Source: Actinomadura chibensis NBRC 106107 (GTDB lineage Bacteria; Actinomycetota; Actinomycetes; Streptosporangiales; Streptosporangiaceae). Taken from it: DNA of 64,000 nucleotides. The notes beneath the pieces are model-generated. The model had not been told where the DNA came from. It saw only the letters and a program-made list of their open reading frames with translations, and did no database searches. Position numbers and translations under genes: made by a program. Where the stretch lies: positions 116,847 to 180,846 of the forward strand of contig NZ_BCQP01000030.1 of NCBI RefSeq assembly GCF_001552135.1, read 5' to 3'. Numbering within the stretch: the stretch's first letter is position 1; each line of letters begins with the position of its first letter. Shown here piece by piece: positions 27,394 through 35,035 of the stretch.

Positions 27394-28334
27394 CGTCCGC
27401 CTCCCGCGCGCGAGGAGATGACCTGGCGCAGAGCGGCCAGGTTGACGTCGAAGACCAGCCCGTCGTGGTCGCTGCCGATGGGCACCTGCCAGTAGCCGGT
27501 GGCGGCGGTGGCCAGCTCGGGCGAGGCGTAGGCCCGGTCGACGCGGGCCCCGCCGCGGCCGGTCGCCCGCAGCTCGGGCGGGTGGCGGAGCTCGGCGGGC
27601 AGGCTGTAGGCCAGGTCGAAGAGCCGGGCACGGGCGAACACGTCGTCGACGTCGTAGTTGGCTTCCAGGCGGCCGTCCGCGCCATCCCGGCATCTGGTCA
27701 CGCGAAGGTGAGGCGGCAGCCGCTCCAGTTCGTCGGCGGTGACGGCCGGGCCGCCGCGCGGGTAGCCGTTGAAGTCGCCCCCGGCCAGCACGAGCCGCTC
27801 GGGGGCGGTGAGCAGCGCGGCGAGCGTCTGGGCTTGGGAGAGCTGCTCCACCGCCGAGCGCGCCGGAAGGTGCACGCTGTAGCAATCCAGGACCTGGTCG
27901 GGGTCCTCCAGGCCGGGGAGGCGGAGCCGAACGCCGCACCAGGATTCGTGCTGGGTGCCGCCGAACCGGCTATGGGTGTAGGGGACCTCGGTCTCGATTC
28001 TCAACCCGATGGTGCGCGTGTCGACCAGGATCGCGCTGTGCAGGGCTGAGCGGGCGCCCGGCGGCACCGGGCCCAGCACCGCCTCCATGCCCAGAGCATT
28101 GGCGGTGCGCCGCACGTGCCGGGACAGCTGGAGCGCCGGCTGCGGCACCCCGAACTCCTGGCAGAGCACCACGTGCGCGCCGACCTCGCCGAGCACGTCC
28201 ACGGTCTGCCGCCAGCGTTCGTCGGTGCCGTCCGGGTCCAAGCCGCCGTACTGCCAGTTGACCGAGGCGATCCGGAGGGTGTCGTCGGCGGCCGCCGGGA
28301 CGGTCGCGGGCAGGGGGGAGGGGGTCAGGTCCAC
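27390..28334 (-). CDS. EEP-family phosphodiesterase, paralogue 2
   Basis: Protein of 314 aa. All catalytic motifs are intact: LRIASVNWQYGG, VVLCQEFG (Glu), LDCYSVHLPA, LVLAGGDFNGYP (GDxN) and IGSDHDGLVFDV (Asp-His). The N-terminal ~18 residues are Pro/Ala-rich. Its start overlaps the end of paralogue 3 by 10 bases. It resembles paralogue 3 more than distant nucleases, which implies local duplication. Substrate unknown. Confidence 0.88.
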   Translation of the reverse strand: MDLTPSPLPATVPAAADDTLRIASVNWQYGGLDPDGTDERWRQTVDVLGEVGAHVVLCQEFGVPQPALQLSRHVRRTANALGMEAVLGPVPPGARSALHSAILVDTRTIGLRIETEVPYTHSRFGGTQHESWCGVRLRLPGLEDPDQVLDCYSVHLPARSAVEQLSQAQTLAALLTAPERLVLAGGDFNGYPRGGPAVTADELERLPPHLRVTRCRDGADGRLEANYDVDDVFARARLFDLAYSLPAELRHPPELRATGRGGARVDRAYASPELATAATGYWQVPIGSDHDGLVFDVNLAALRQVISSRAGGGR

Positions 28335-29194
28335 TGGCGGGCCTCGACGTGGTGAAGGGCGGTGGTCTGGATCGTCGTAAGAATTGCGTCGTGGTCGCTG
28401 GCCCGTCCGGTGTCGATCCGTCGGTACTCCTGGATGGCCTGGGCCATGTTGGTGGTGACCCAGATCTGGTCGGTTCGCACGCCGCCGTGATGGCCCGTGG
28501 GCGCGAGCAGTTCCTCGGTCGCACCGGGGTCGGGCTGGCGGGTGGCGAGGAGCGCGGCGACGTCGAGCAGATCGGCGTCGGCCAGGGTGAAGCCGACCTC
28601 GCGATCAGCGCGCCACTCGTGGTCGGGCAGGTAGCGGCGTTGGCATCGGGAGCTGCGGTTGTAGGGCGGGACGCTCGCCCAGTCCGGCTCGGGATCGGCG
28701 GGCGGGACGTGGTTGATGTCGCCGCCGATCACCCCCATGCCGCCGTACCGGTAGAGGCGCGCCGCCAGCAGTTGCGCCTCCTGCGCGGCGGCCAGGACCG
28801 AGTAGGGGGCCAAATGCGCGGAGATCGCGGTGAGCGGCACCCTCACCTCCGGGTCGCCGAGCACGTCCAGGACGGCCACGCCGAACCCGTGGTGGGTGTC
28901 GGCCGCGTACTTGGTTTCCCATTGCCGCCACCGCAAGAGGTCGGTGCGGTGCATCACCACGGTGTGCGCCCCGGACCGGGACGGCGCGACGTGCGCGCGC
29001 AAACCCAGGGCCTCTTCGGCGTCGGCCTGCAGCCGCAGGTCGGCCACCCAGCCGTGCGCCTCCTGGCCCAGCAAGAGGTCGGGCGCGACCTCCCGGACGA
29101 TCTCGACCAGGTCGGCCCACCGGTCGTCGGGACGGCCGTGGGCGTCGGTCCGGCCGCCGTAGCGAAAATTCAGGGTCATGACGGTGAGTAGCAA
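28325..29194 (-). CDS. EEP-family phosphodiesterase, paralogue 3
   Basis: Protein of 289 aa with intact motifs: LTVMTLNFRYGG, LLLGQEAHGW (Glu), MGVIGGDINHVP (GDxN type) and ASDHDAILT (Asp-His). I chose TTG 29194 because it keeps the first beta-strand whole and a GGGAG lies about 8 bases upstream. ATG 29179 would remove half that strand. It is the first of the EEP-HAD-EEP group, 152 bases downstream of the M48-like gene. Confidence 0.85.
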   Translation of the reverse strand: MLLTVMTLNFRYGGRTDAHGRPDDRWADLVEIVREVAPDLLLGQEAHGWVADLRLQADAEEALGLRAHVAPSRSGAHTVVMHRTDLLRWRQWETKYAADTHHGFGVAVLDVLGDPEVRVPLTAISAHLAPYSVLAAAQEAQLLAARLYRYGGMGVIGGDINHVPPADPEPDWASVPPYNRSSRCQRRYLPDHEWRADREVGFTLADADLLDVAALLATRQPDPGATEELLAPTGHHGGVRTDQIWVTTNMAQAIQEYRRIDTGRASDHDAILTTIQTTALHHVEARQWT

Positions 29195-29346
29195 GAGGTG
29201 GTACTCCCAGCAGGGGGTTGGACGAGCAAGGGGGATGGAGGGTGCTCGCCCGACCGCAAGCCACGGGGCACCCGGACCACGCGACGGGGGGTCATCGGAC
29301 TCAACGCGGCCCGAGCACGCGGCCCGAGCCTGCGACCGGGCGAGGA

Positions 29347-30246
29347 TCAGGTGGGCGAGATGGGGGAGCGTCCGGGGACGTGGGCGGTCAGCGCCGCGCG
29401 CACGGCGATGGGCGGATGCGTCGAGATCAGCTCCAGTAGTCGGGAGGTCCTGGTGGGGGGCGGGCTGGCGGCCCGGACGCGTGCCCAGTAGTCGCGGGCG
29501 ACCCTGGGGCCGGTCGTGCTGGCGGCCAGGATGTCGGCGCGCAGCTCAACCCCCCACCGCACCGCGGTGGTGACCAGCCACAGGGCGGGCGCCAGGACGG
29601 CCAGCAGGTGCGGCGGCCCGGTCACGCCCAGCACGAACCACGCGGCCAGCAGCGGCGCGCCGAGCAGCAGGTGCAGGGTCCGCGGCACCCGTCCGGCCTG
29701 CGCGACCTCGCCCGCCAGGACGTAGGCCAGCATGATTGGCTCGTCCAGCAGCCGGTGGCCGATCAGCAGCACCGGGTGGCGGCGGGAGGGCACCAGCGTT
29801 GCCGACAGCCGGGTCCGCGCGCAGTTGCAGTCGCCGCCGTCGATGGCGCAGGGCCAGTGCGCGGGCCGGACGACGTAGAGATGGACTCCGGCCGCGGTCG
29901 GCATCCGTCCGCCGATCTTGGTTTGCGCGTCGACCAGAACCTCGCCCACGTCCTCCGGGACCTCCGCGAGGAGGTCCCGCTCGTAGGCGTCCGCGCTGGC
30001 CCAGTCCACATCCCTGCCCGGGCCGGTGCGGTAGGTGACGACCGCGCCCCCCACGGCGGCGACGACGACCACCGCGCCCAGGACCAGCGGCGGTGCGGCC
30101 CCCAGGGGAGCGGGCAGCAGCCCGAGCAGCGCTCTGGCACCGGCCCCCAGGAGCAGCAGCGTCACCGCCGGCATCTGGGCGCCGGGCGCGGCCGCCCTGT
30201 CGACGTCGGCGCCCACGCCGCGCCCGACGTCCTCGAAATCACGCAC
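29347..30246 (-). CDS. Degenerate M48 (HtpX-like) membrane peptidase homologue
   Basis: Protein of 299 aa with two hydrophobic segments near the N-terminus (about residues 27-75) and two more in the middle. It has the M48 layout, but the zinc motif HExxH is missing: the aligned stretch reads YVLAGEVAQAGR, with Gly and Gln in place of both His. The third-ligand region ELRADILAAS and the late STHPPIAVRAAL motif are kept. GTG 30246 has AGGAAGG upstream. It is probably an inactive, membrane-bound pseudo-peptidase. Its link to the lanthipeptide genes is positional only. Confidence 0.75.
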   Translation of the reverse strand: MRDFEDVGRGVGADVDRAAAPGAQMPAVTLLLLGAGARALLGLLPAPLGAAPPLVLGAVVVVAAVGGAVVTYRTGPGRDVDWASADAYERDLLAEVPEDVGEVLVDAQTKIGGRMPTAAGVHLYVVRPAHWPCAIDGGDCNCARTRLSATLVPSRRHPVLLIGHRLLDEPIMLAYVLAGEVAQAGRVPRTLHLLLGAPLLAAWFVLGVTGPPHLLAVLAPALWLVTTAVRWGVELRADILAASTTGPRVARDYWARVRAASPPPTRTSRLLELISTHPPIAVRAALTAHVPGRSPISPT

Positions 30247-30282
30247 GGAAATCCTTCCTGTGGATCGGTGGCCGGGGCGGGG

Positions 30283-31101
30283 TTACGTGGTGCGGGCGAC
30301 ACCGCAGAACTGCAGGACAGCGTGTGGAGGCGGCCACGGTTCGGGCCGCCACTGCGAGCAGGGCACCACGCCGGGGTCCAGCAGCTCCAAGCCCTCGAAG
30401 AAGCCCTCGATCCGCTGTGGGCTGCGGGCGACGACGGGGGCACCGCCCATATCCATCAGGACCTGCATGGCCTGGTGCACCCGGTCGCCGTCCAGCTCGG
30501 CGGTCGGGTGGGCGACGACGACGAAGCTGCCCGGCGCCAGCGCCGCGACCAGCTCCTTCACCATCGCCTGCGCTTCGTCGCCGACGACGATGTAGTTCAG
30601 GACGTTCAACATCGTCACCGCGACCGGCCGGGCGAAATCGAGCGTCCACGCGGCCTCACGCAGGATGGTCCCGACGTCGCGGGCGTCGGCGTCGACCACT
30701 CTGCAAGCCCCTTGGCGGGTGCAGGTGGCGGGGAGAAGGGCACGGGCGGTGCACAGCACGAGGGGGTCGTTGTCGACGTAGACGACGCAGGCGTCCGGCG
30801 CGGCGCGCTGCGCGACCTCGTGGAGGTTGTCATGGGCGGGCAGGCCGACGCCGATGTCCAGGAACTGCCGCACCCCGGCCTCACCCGCCAGGTACCGGAC
30901 GGCTCGGGTGAGGAACGCCCGCTCGTGACGGGCGGCGTCAGCGTAGCCGGGCAGGATCTCGGTGACCCGCTCTGCGGCCTCGCGGTCGACCGGATAGTTC
31001 TCCTTGCCGCCGAGCAGGTAGTCCCAAAAACGGGCGGGGTGCGGCGCCTTGGTGTTGATCATGGTGGTGCTGCGGGGGGCGGGCGCCCTATCCCACGCCA
31101 T
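30283..31101 (-). CDS. DUF574-type S-adenosyl methyltransferase (A)
   Basis: Protein of 272 aa of the actinobacterial Methyltransf_19/DUF574 family: HPARFWDYLLGGKENYP at the N-terminus, FLDIGVGLPAHDNLHEVAQ (SAM motif), VYVDNDPLVLCTARALL, and the late FFEGLELLDPGVV typical of the family. ATG 31101 is chosen for its ideal GGAGGT site 6 bases upstream, and it overlaps the end of the next upstream gene by 14 bases. The substrate is unknown in this family, though members often sit in natural-product or regulatory loci. Confidence 0.9.
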   Translation of the reverse strand: MAWDRAPAPRSTTMINTKAPHPARFWDYLLGGKENYPVDREAAERVTEILPGYADAARHERAFLTRAVRYLAGEAGVRQFLDIGVGLPAHDNLHEVAQRAAPDACVVYVDNDPLVLCTARALLPATCTRQGACRVVDADARDVGTILREAAWTLDFARPVAVTMLNVLNYIVVGDEAQAMVKELVAALAPGSFVVVAHPTAELDGDRVHQAMQVLMDMGGAPVVARSPQRIEGFFEGLELLDPGVVPCSQWRPEPWPPPHAVLQFCGVARTT

Positions 31102-31915
31102 GCGCCACCTCCACCGCCGCGGAGGCCTCGGGGAGGACGGCAGCCATGCCCAGGACACGGACCGTCTCGTAGGGCGTGTACCGGCGGGCGCCGTCGACCG
31201 ACCAGTTCTGCACGTCGACCAAGCCGGGAGGGGTCACGATCCGCCAGCCGTCGGCCAACTCCCGGATCTCCGCCTCCGTCCGGAACCGGATCGGGCTGCT
31301 GGCCTCTTCGTACGCCTCGGTCATGTCGTCGACGCGGCCCTGCTCGGTGTCGGTCGAGGTCGCGTGCGACACCACGACGACGCTGCCGGGCGCCAGGTGC
31401 TCCCGCAGTCCCGCCATCACCGCCGCCGGGTCGGCTACGAAGTGCAGGATGGCGGCTAGAACGACCGCGGTCGGCGCGGTCAGATCGAGGAGGTCGCCCG
31501 CGTCGGGGTGGCGGAGGATGCTGTCGAGGTCTCGGATGTCGCCGCCGAGCACACCGCCGTAGCCGGGGCGCCAGGCCCGCGCGTGGGCGCGCACGACCGG
31601 GTCGTTGTCGTAGGCCAGCACCGTGGCCTGGGGGGCGACGGCACGGACGCACTTCTCGACAGAGTCGAGCGGGACGTCATGGACGATCCCCACGCCGATG
31701 TCGAGGACCTGGCCGATGCCGAACTCGGCAACGGCCCACGCTGCCGCGCGACCGGCGAACTTGAAGTTCTCCCGGGCGACGGCCGGGGCGTCAGGTGACG
31801 ACCGGACGACCTCCATGGCGGCCTGCGCGTCGACCCCCGACCAGGACTTTCCGCCCAGGTAGTAGTTGTACATAAGCGCGGTGCGGGGCCGAGTGCCGAG
31901 CACGGGACCGGTCAC
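31088..31915 (-). CDS. DUF574-type S-adenosyl methyltransferase (B)
   Basis: Protein of 275 aa and a paralogue of the downstream methyltransferase: MYNYYLGGKSWSGVD, VLDIGVGIVHDVPLDSVEK, VLAYDNDPVVRAHARAW, with the LLDLTAPTAVVLAAILHFV segment. The start GTG 31915 overlaps the stop of the 68-residue protein (GTGA) and has AAGG 7-8 bases upstream. The pair probably arose by duplication. Its chemistry is unknown. Confidence 0.9.
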   Translation of the reverse strand: MTGPVLGTRPRTALMYNYYLGGKSWSGVDAQAAMEVVRSSPDAPAVARENFKFAGRAAAWAVAEFGIGQVLDIGVGIVHDVPLDSVEKCVRAVAPQATVLAYDNDPVVRAHARAWRPGYGGVLGGDIRDLDSILRHPDAGDLLDLTAPTAVVLAAILHFVADPAAVMAGLREHLAPGSVVVVSHATSTDTEQGRVDDMTEAYEEASSPIRFRTEAEIRELADGWRIVTPPGLVDVQNWSVDGARRYTPYETVRVLGMAAVLPEASAAVEVAHGVG

Positions 31916-32118
31916 GACTCGGCCTTGGTGAGCAAGTCGTGCAGTTCCTCGGGCGTGTCGGCGTTCACGTCGGTGATCCGGACCGGGACCGCGTAGGTTC
32001 CGCGCTGGTCCATGTCGAGAAAGGCCCACCAGCGGTGCTTGTCCGATTCGACGATGCTCCAGTGCGGATGAGCGCCCTTCAACCACGCCTTGGGGTCGGC
32101 TGTAGACAGTGCGATCAT
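31912..32118 (-). CDS. 68-residue hypothetical protein heading the array
   Basis: ATG 32118 has AGGGAA 8-9 bases upstream, and the TGA overlaps the GTG of methyltransferase B. The protein is small, soluble and Trp-rich (PKAWLKGAHPHWSIVES, KHRWWAFLDMDQRGTY), with an acidic C-terminus (TPEELHDLLTKAES). It has no Cys, so a lanthionine precursor role is unlikely. No family is recognised. As the first gene it fixes the promoter of the array upstream of 32118. Confidence 0.75.
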   Translation of the reverse strand: MIALSTADPKAWLKGAHPHWSIVESDKHRWWAFLDMDQRGTYAVPVRITDVNADTPEELHDLLTKAES

Positions 32119-32540
32119 GATCGATTTCCCTGTTGGGCGGATGCGGGGTGTCATGCGGCGATGGGGAACTGGTGTGAGGACGGCAAGCTGTTCGGTCTCC
32201 CCGCCGTCGCGGTCATGGGACGGCGTCGCCGGTCGAGTCGTCTCGCCTGCCTAACCGGCAGCAATCCTGGCCAGGCACGGGCCTGGGCGGAGGCCAGCGA
32301 AATCCTGTTGCCCTGCATGAGTCCAAGTGCGCGGGCAGCCCAGTGTGATGAGCTTGAGTCGTGGGACCGCGCTATCGCTACGCCGGAGCCCGCTGCACCG
32401 CAGCCGCTTTCTGGGGGAGGGGCCACGTCAGAGGAGAGTCCAAGCTTCTGGACGCACTGCTGGGCGGACACCGGTACCTCGTTCGATGGGTCGTGGATTG
32501 GTGCTTTCAGCAGACCGCTTTCGCATCCCCTGCCTCTAGC

Positions 32541-32591
32541 CGACAATGTTCGACAACTTCCGACATCCGTCTGTCATGTCGTATCGTGACA
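32541..32591 (+). promoter_or_regulatory. Phased CGACA repeats and inverted repeat in the divergent intergenic region
   Basis: Three CGACA boxes start at 32541, 32551 and 32561, exactly one helical turn apart. TGTCA (32572-32576) and TGACA (32587-32591) then form an inverted pair, with TGTCG between them. The cluster lies 26 bases upstream of the XRE/TPR regulator ATG, in the 498-bp region between the divergent regulator and the array starting at 32118. This is a candidate autoregulatory operator. The remaining 32119-32540 shows no gene. Confidence 0.5.
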
Positions 32592-32616
32592 AGGCCAGCT
32601 GCGAAGGTTCATCCTC

Positions 32617-33828
32617 ATGGCATACGAGACGACTCCTGAGATCCGCGCAGGTCTGCGCCACGAACGCAGGGCTCGCGGGTGGGACATCCCGCGTATGGCG
32701 CACGAATTGCGGGAAGCCTCCGACTATCCGCACAAAATGCCGTCCGAGCGCAGCCTCACTCGGTATATCGAGCGCTGGGAGGACGGGCAGGTCCGGCGGA
32801 TCACAGAGCGTTACCGAATCCTCTATGCACGGGCGTTGAGTATGAGTCAGGAAGAACTGTTCGAGGACGACCCGCAGGAGCCACCGATCTCGGTCCCCAC
32901 CCAGGGTGACGTCGAGGCGATCCGCATGATGCTGAACGCCCTGATGGCCGCCGACCGCCGCTTCGGTGGGCGGCGCATTCGCCGACAGGCCGACGACTAT
33001 CTCAGCGACGTGATCGAGCCGATGCTGCGCGGGCGCGCGCCGGAAGCTCTCAGACGGCAGATGTTCGGCCTGGCTACGGAGTTCACCCTGCGGGTGGCAG
33101 CGATGCACCTGGACACCGACCAGCTAGACCAGGCGCTCGGCCTGCTCGGCAGGGCGTCCAGCATGGCCGCCGAAAGCGCTGATATCACGCTGACCGCCTG
33201 GGTCCTGTCCCGCCGCGGTGAGCACGAGTTGCACCGGGCCGCACTCACCAGGAGACCAGAGCGACGCGCGACCTTCGTGCGCCAAGCCCTCGCCTATACC
33301 GAGGGCGCAGTCGGCGTCGCACGCGCGGCACCACCCCTCAGCCGCGCATTTCTGATGACCAAACACGCGCTGGCGTGGTCACTGACGGGTGATAGGGCCC
33401 GGACGCAACGAGTTCTCGGCAACGTGTGGACGGCCTACGAGCAGGCCGACGGCGACCAGGAGCCCGAGTGGATGGGTGCCTACGAGTACGGGCATCTGCG
33501 CCACGAGGAGGCCCGATGCTACGTCAACCTCGGCATGGGACGGCAGGCCGTCAAAGCCGCCGAGCAGGCCCTCGCCGCACGCACCGCCGCCCGGCCACGC
33601 GCGTTCACCCTCGGCGTCCTCGCCATCGGTCACGCCCAGACTCTGGAAGTCGAAGCTGCATGCGCTACAGCCCATCAAATGCTTGACCTGGCGTCCCACA
33701 TCTCATCGCGACGGGTGTGCATTCGGCTCGGCGAAGTGCTCGACACTCTCAATCCCTACGAGAACAACCGGGCCGTCGGCGAACTGATGAAGGCCGCAGA
33801 GCCGGTGTTGCAAGGTTGCGGCATCTGA
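32617..33828 (+). CDS. XRE-type regulator with TPR-like C-terminal domain
   Basis: Protein of 403 aa. The N-terminal ~75 residues carry a helix-turn-helix (IRAGLRHERRARGWDIPRMA, then SLTRYIERWEDGQ). The remaining ~300 residues are helical, with TPR-like units such as DQALGLLGRASSMAAESADI, and resemble actinobacterial XRE/TPR regulators that often sense peptides or small ligands. It is divergent from the lanthipeptide-linked array and directly upstream of a kinase-like gene. It is the most likely local regulator. Confidence 0.85.
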   Translation: MAYETTPEIRAGLRHERRARGWDIPRMAHELREASDYPHKMPSERSLTRYIERWEDGQVRRITERYRILYARALSMSQEELFEDDPQEPPISVPTQGDVEAIRMMLNALMAADRRFGGRRIRRQADDYLSDVIEPMLRGRAPEALRRQMFGLATEFTLRVAAMHLDTDQLDQALGLLGRASSMAAESADITLTAWVLSRRGEHELHRAALTRRPERRATFVRQALAYTEGAVGVARAAPPLSRAFLMTKHALAWSLTGDRARTQRVLGNVWTAYEQADGDQEPEWMGAYEYGHLRHEEARCYVNLGMGRQAVKAAEQALAARTAARPRAFTLGVLAIGHAQTLEVEAACATAHQMLDLASHISSRRVCIRLGEVLDTLNPYENNRAVGELMKAAEPVLQGCGI

Positions 33829-33847
33829 CCGTGGAAAGTTGTTGCCC

Positions 33848-34744
33848 ATGCCCGCGATGCCACCTGAAATCGAGGATGCCCTCGCCGAAGTGGGTGCCCG
33901 CTGCCGGGTTCCCGTTGACGATGCTCGATTGGTGCATCAGCACAGCAACAGCGCGATCGCGCTACCAACCGCTCAGCTCTTGGTCCGCCTCGCCGGCAAT
34001 CCCGATGCGTTCACGAACGTCGCCTCCTCAGTAGCCATCACGCGATGGCTGGCCCGCCAGGGCTATCCCTGCGTGGTCCCTGCCGAGGTGGACCCATTCC
34101 TCGTCACTGGGCGAGTGGTCTCAGTCTGGCGACTGCTGGACGTAGCCCATCAACCCTTGGCAACCGCTGCCGAACTCGGTGAGTTGCTCCGCGATTTGCA
34201 CCACCGACCTAGCCCGCCGGTCGCGCTGCAAAAACTTACCGACCCCTTCGGATCAGTAGCGGCCGCCATTGAACAGCACCCGGACGCCATGGCCGAGGAC
34301 GATCGCACTTGGCTTAACGGACGAGTGGGCCGACTACGGCGTATCTGGACTGATCTGCGCCCCACTCTGCCGACCGGCTTGGTACATGGTGACGCTCACA
34401 CCAACAACGTCATCCGACTCACTACCGGCCAGGTCGTCCTCGGCGATTGGGACCACGTCGCCCGAGGCCCTCGCGAGTGGGATCTCATCCAGGTGCACTA
34501 CATGGCCCGCCGATTCGGCCGCCATACACTGGAGGACCTGGACCGGTTCACTGCGGCATACGGTTGGGATGTCCGCGACTGGCCCGGTATAGAATCCCTC
34601 ATTCAGATTCGCGAGATCACCGGTCTGAGCCCCTACATCCGAAAAGCGTCGACCGACAAGTCGGCACACCGTGAAGTCGCGCACCGTGTTGCTTCGCTTC
34701 GTCTAGGGGATACGTCCGCTCGGTGGTGCTCGCCAACCCGCTAG
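33848..34744 (+). CDS. APH-type phosphotransferase
   Basis: Protein of 298 aa of the aminoglycoside phosphotransferase/choline kinase fold. The catalytic loop GLVHGDAHTNNVI (Brenner motif HGDxHxxN) and the metal-binding VVLGDWDHVARGPREWDL are clear. The N-terminal lobe shows LLVRLAGNPDAF. ATG 33848 has GGAAAG about 10 bases upstream. It follows the regulator by 19 bases, so the two form an operon. The substrate is unknown. Such pairs are common in actinomycetes and need not confer antibiotic resistance. Confidence 0.88.
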   Translation: MPAMPPEIEDALAEVGARCRVPVDDARLVHQHSNSAIALPTAQLLVRLAGNPDAFTNVASSVAITRWLARQGYPCVVPAEVDPFLVTGRVVSVWRLLDVAHQPLATAAELGELLRDLHHRPSPPVALQKLTDPFGSVAAAIEQHPDAMAEDDRTWLNGRVGRLRRIWTDLRPTLPTGLVHGDAHTNNVIRLTTGQVVLGDWDHVARGPREWDLIQVHYMARRFGRHTLEDLDRFTAAYGWDVRDWPGIESLIQIREITGLSPYIRKASTDKSAHREVAHRVASLRLGDTSARWCSPTR

Positions 34745-35035
34745 CTATTGATCGAGCTGGAGGATTGCGAGCCCTCGATCGGCTTGGTCTTGGGTGAGGG
34801 AGGGCAGCTGCCGCCTGGTCAGATCTGCGTGCTGGTGGCGTGCGACGGACACGACACTGATGCCTAGATCAGTTGATCGCTGCCGCCCTTGGTTCGGCTG
34901 TCCCTGGCATTCCAACACAGTTCGAGGTACCCCGAGATGGCCAGCGACACAGGCGATCGAGCGACAGATTCACTCACTGATCGGTATGGACGAGCCGGCG
35001 CCGCACCCGCTACAAGGCCGTCACAGCAGGGGTGG
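34745..35035. other. Gap between kinase and relaxase genes
   Basis: A 291-bp stretch. A minus-strand frame of about 55 codons ending at 34747 reads LGISVVSVARHQHADLTRRQ near its middle and then a helical Leu/Gln-rich end. It has no clear start site or known family and may be a relic. No other feature was supported. Confidence 0.3.

Noticed and set aside
31912..32118. 68-residue protein as a second lanthipeptide precursor
   Set aside because: It has no cysteine, is Trp-rich and is far from lanB and lanC.
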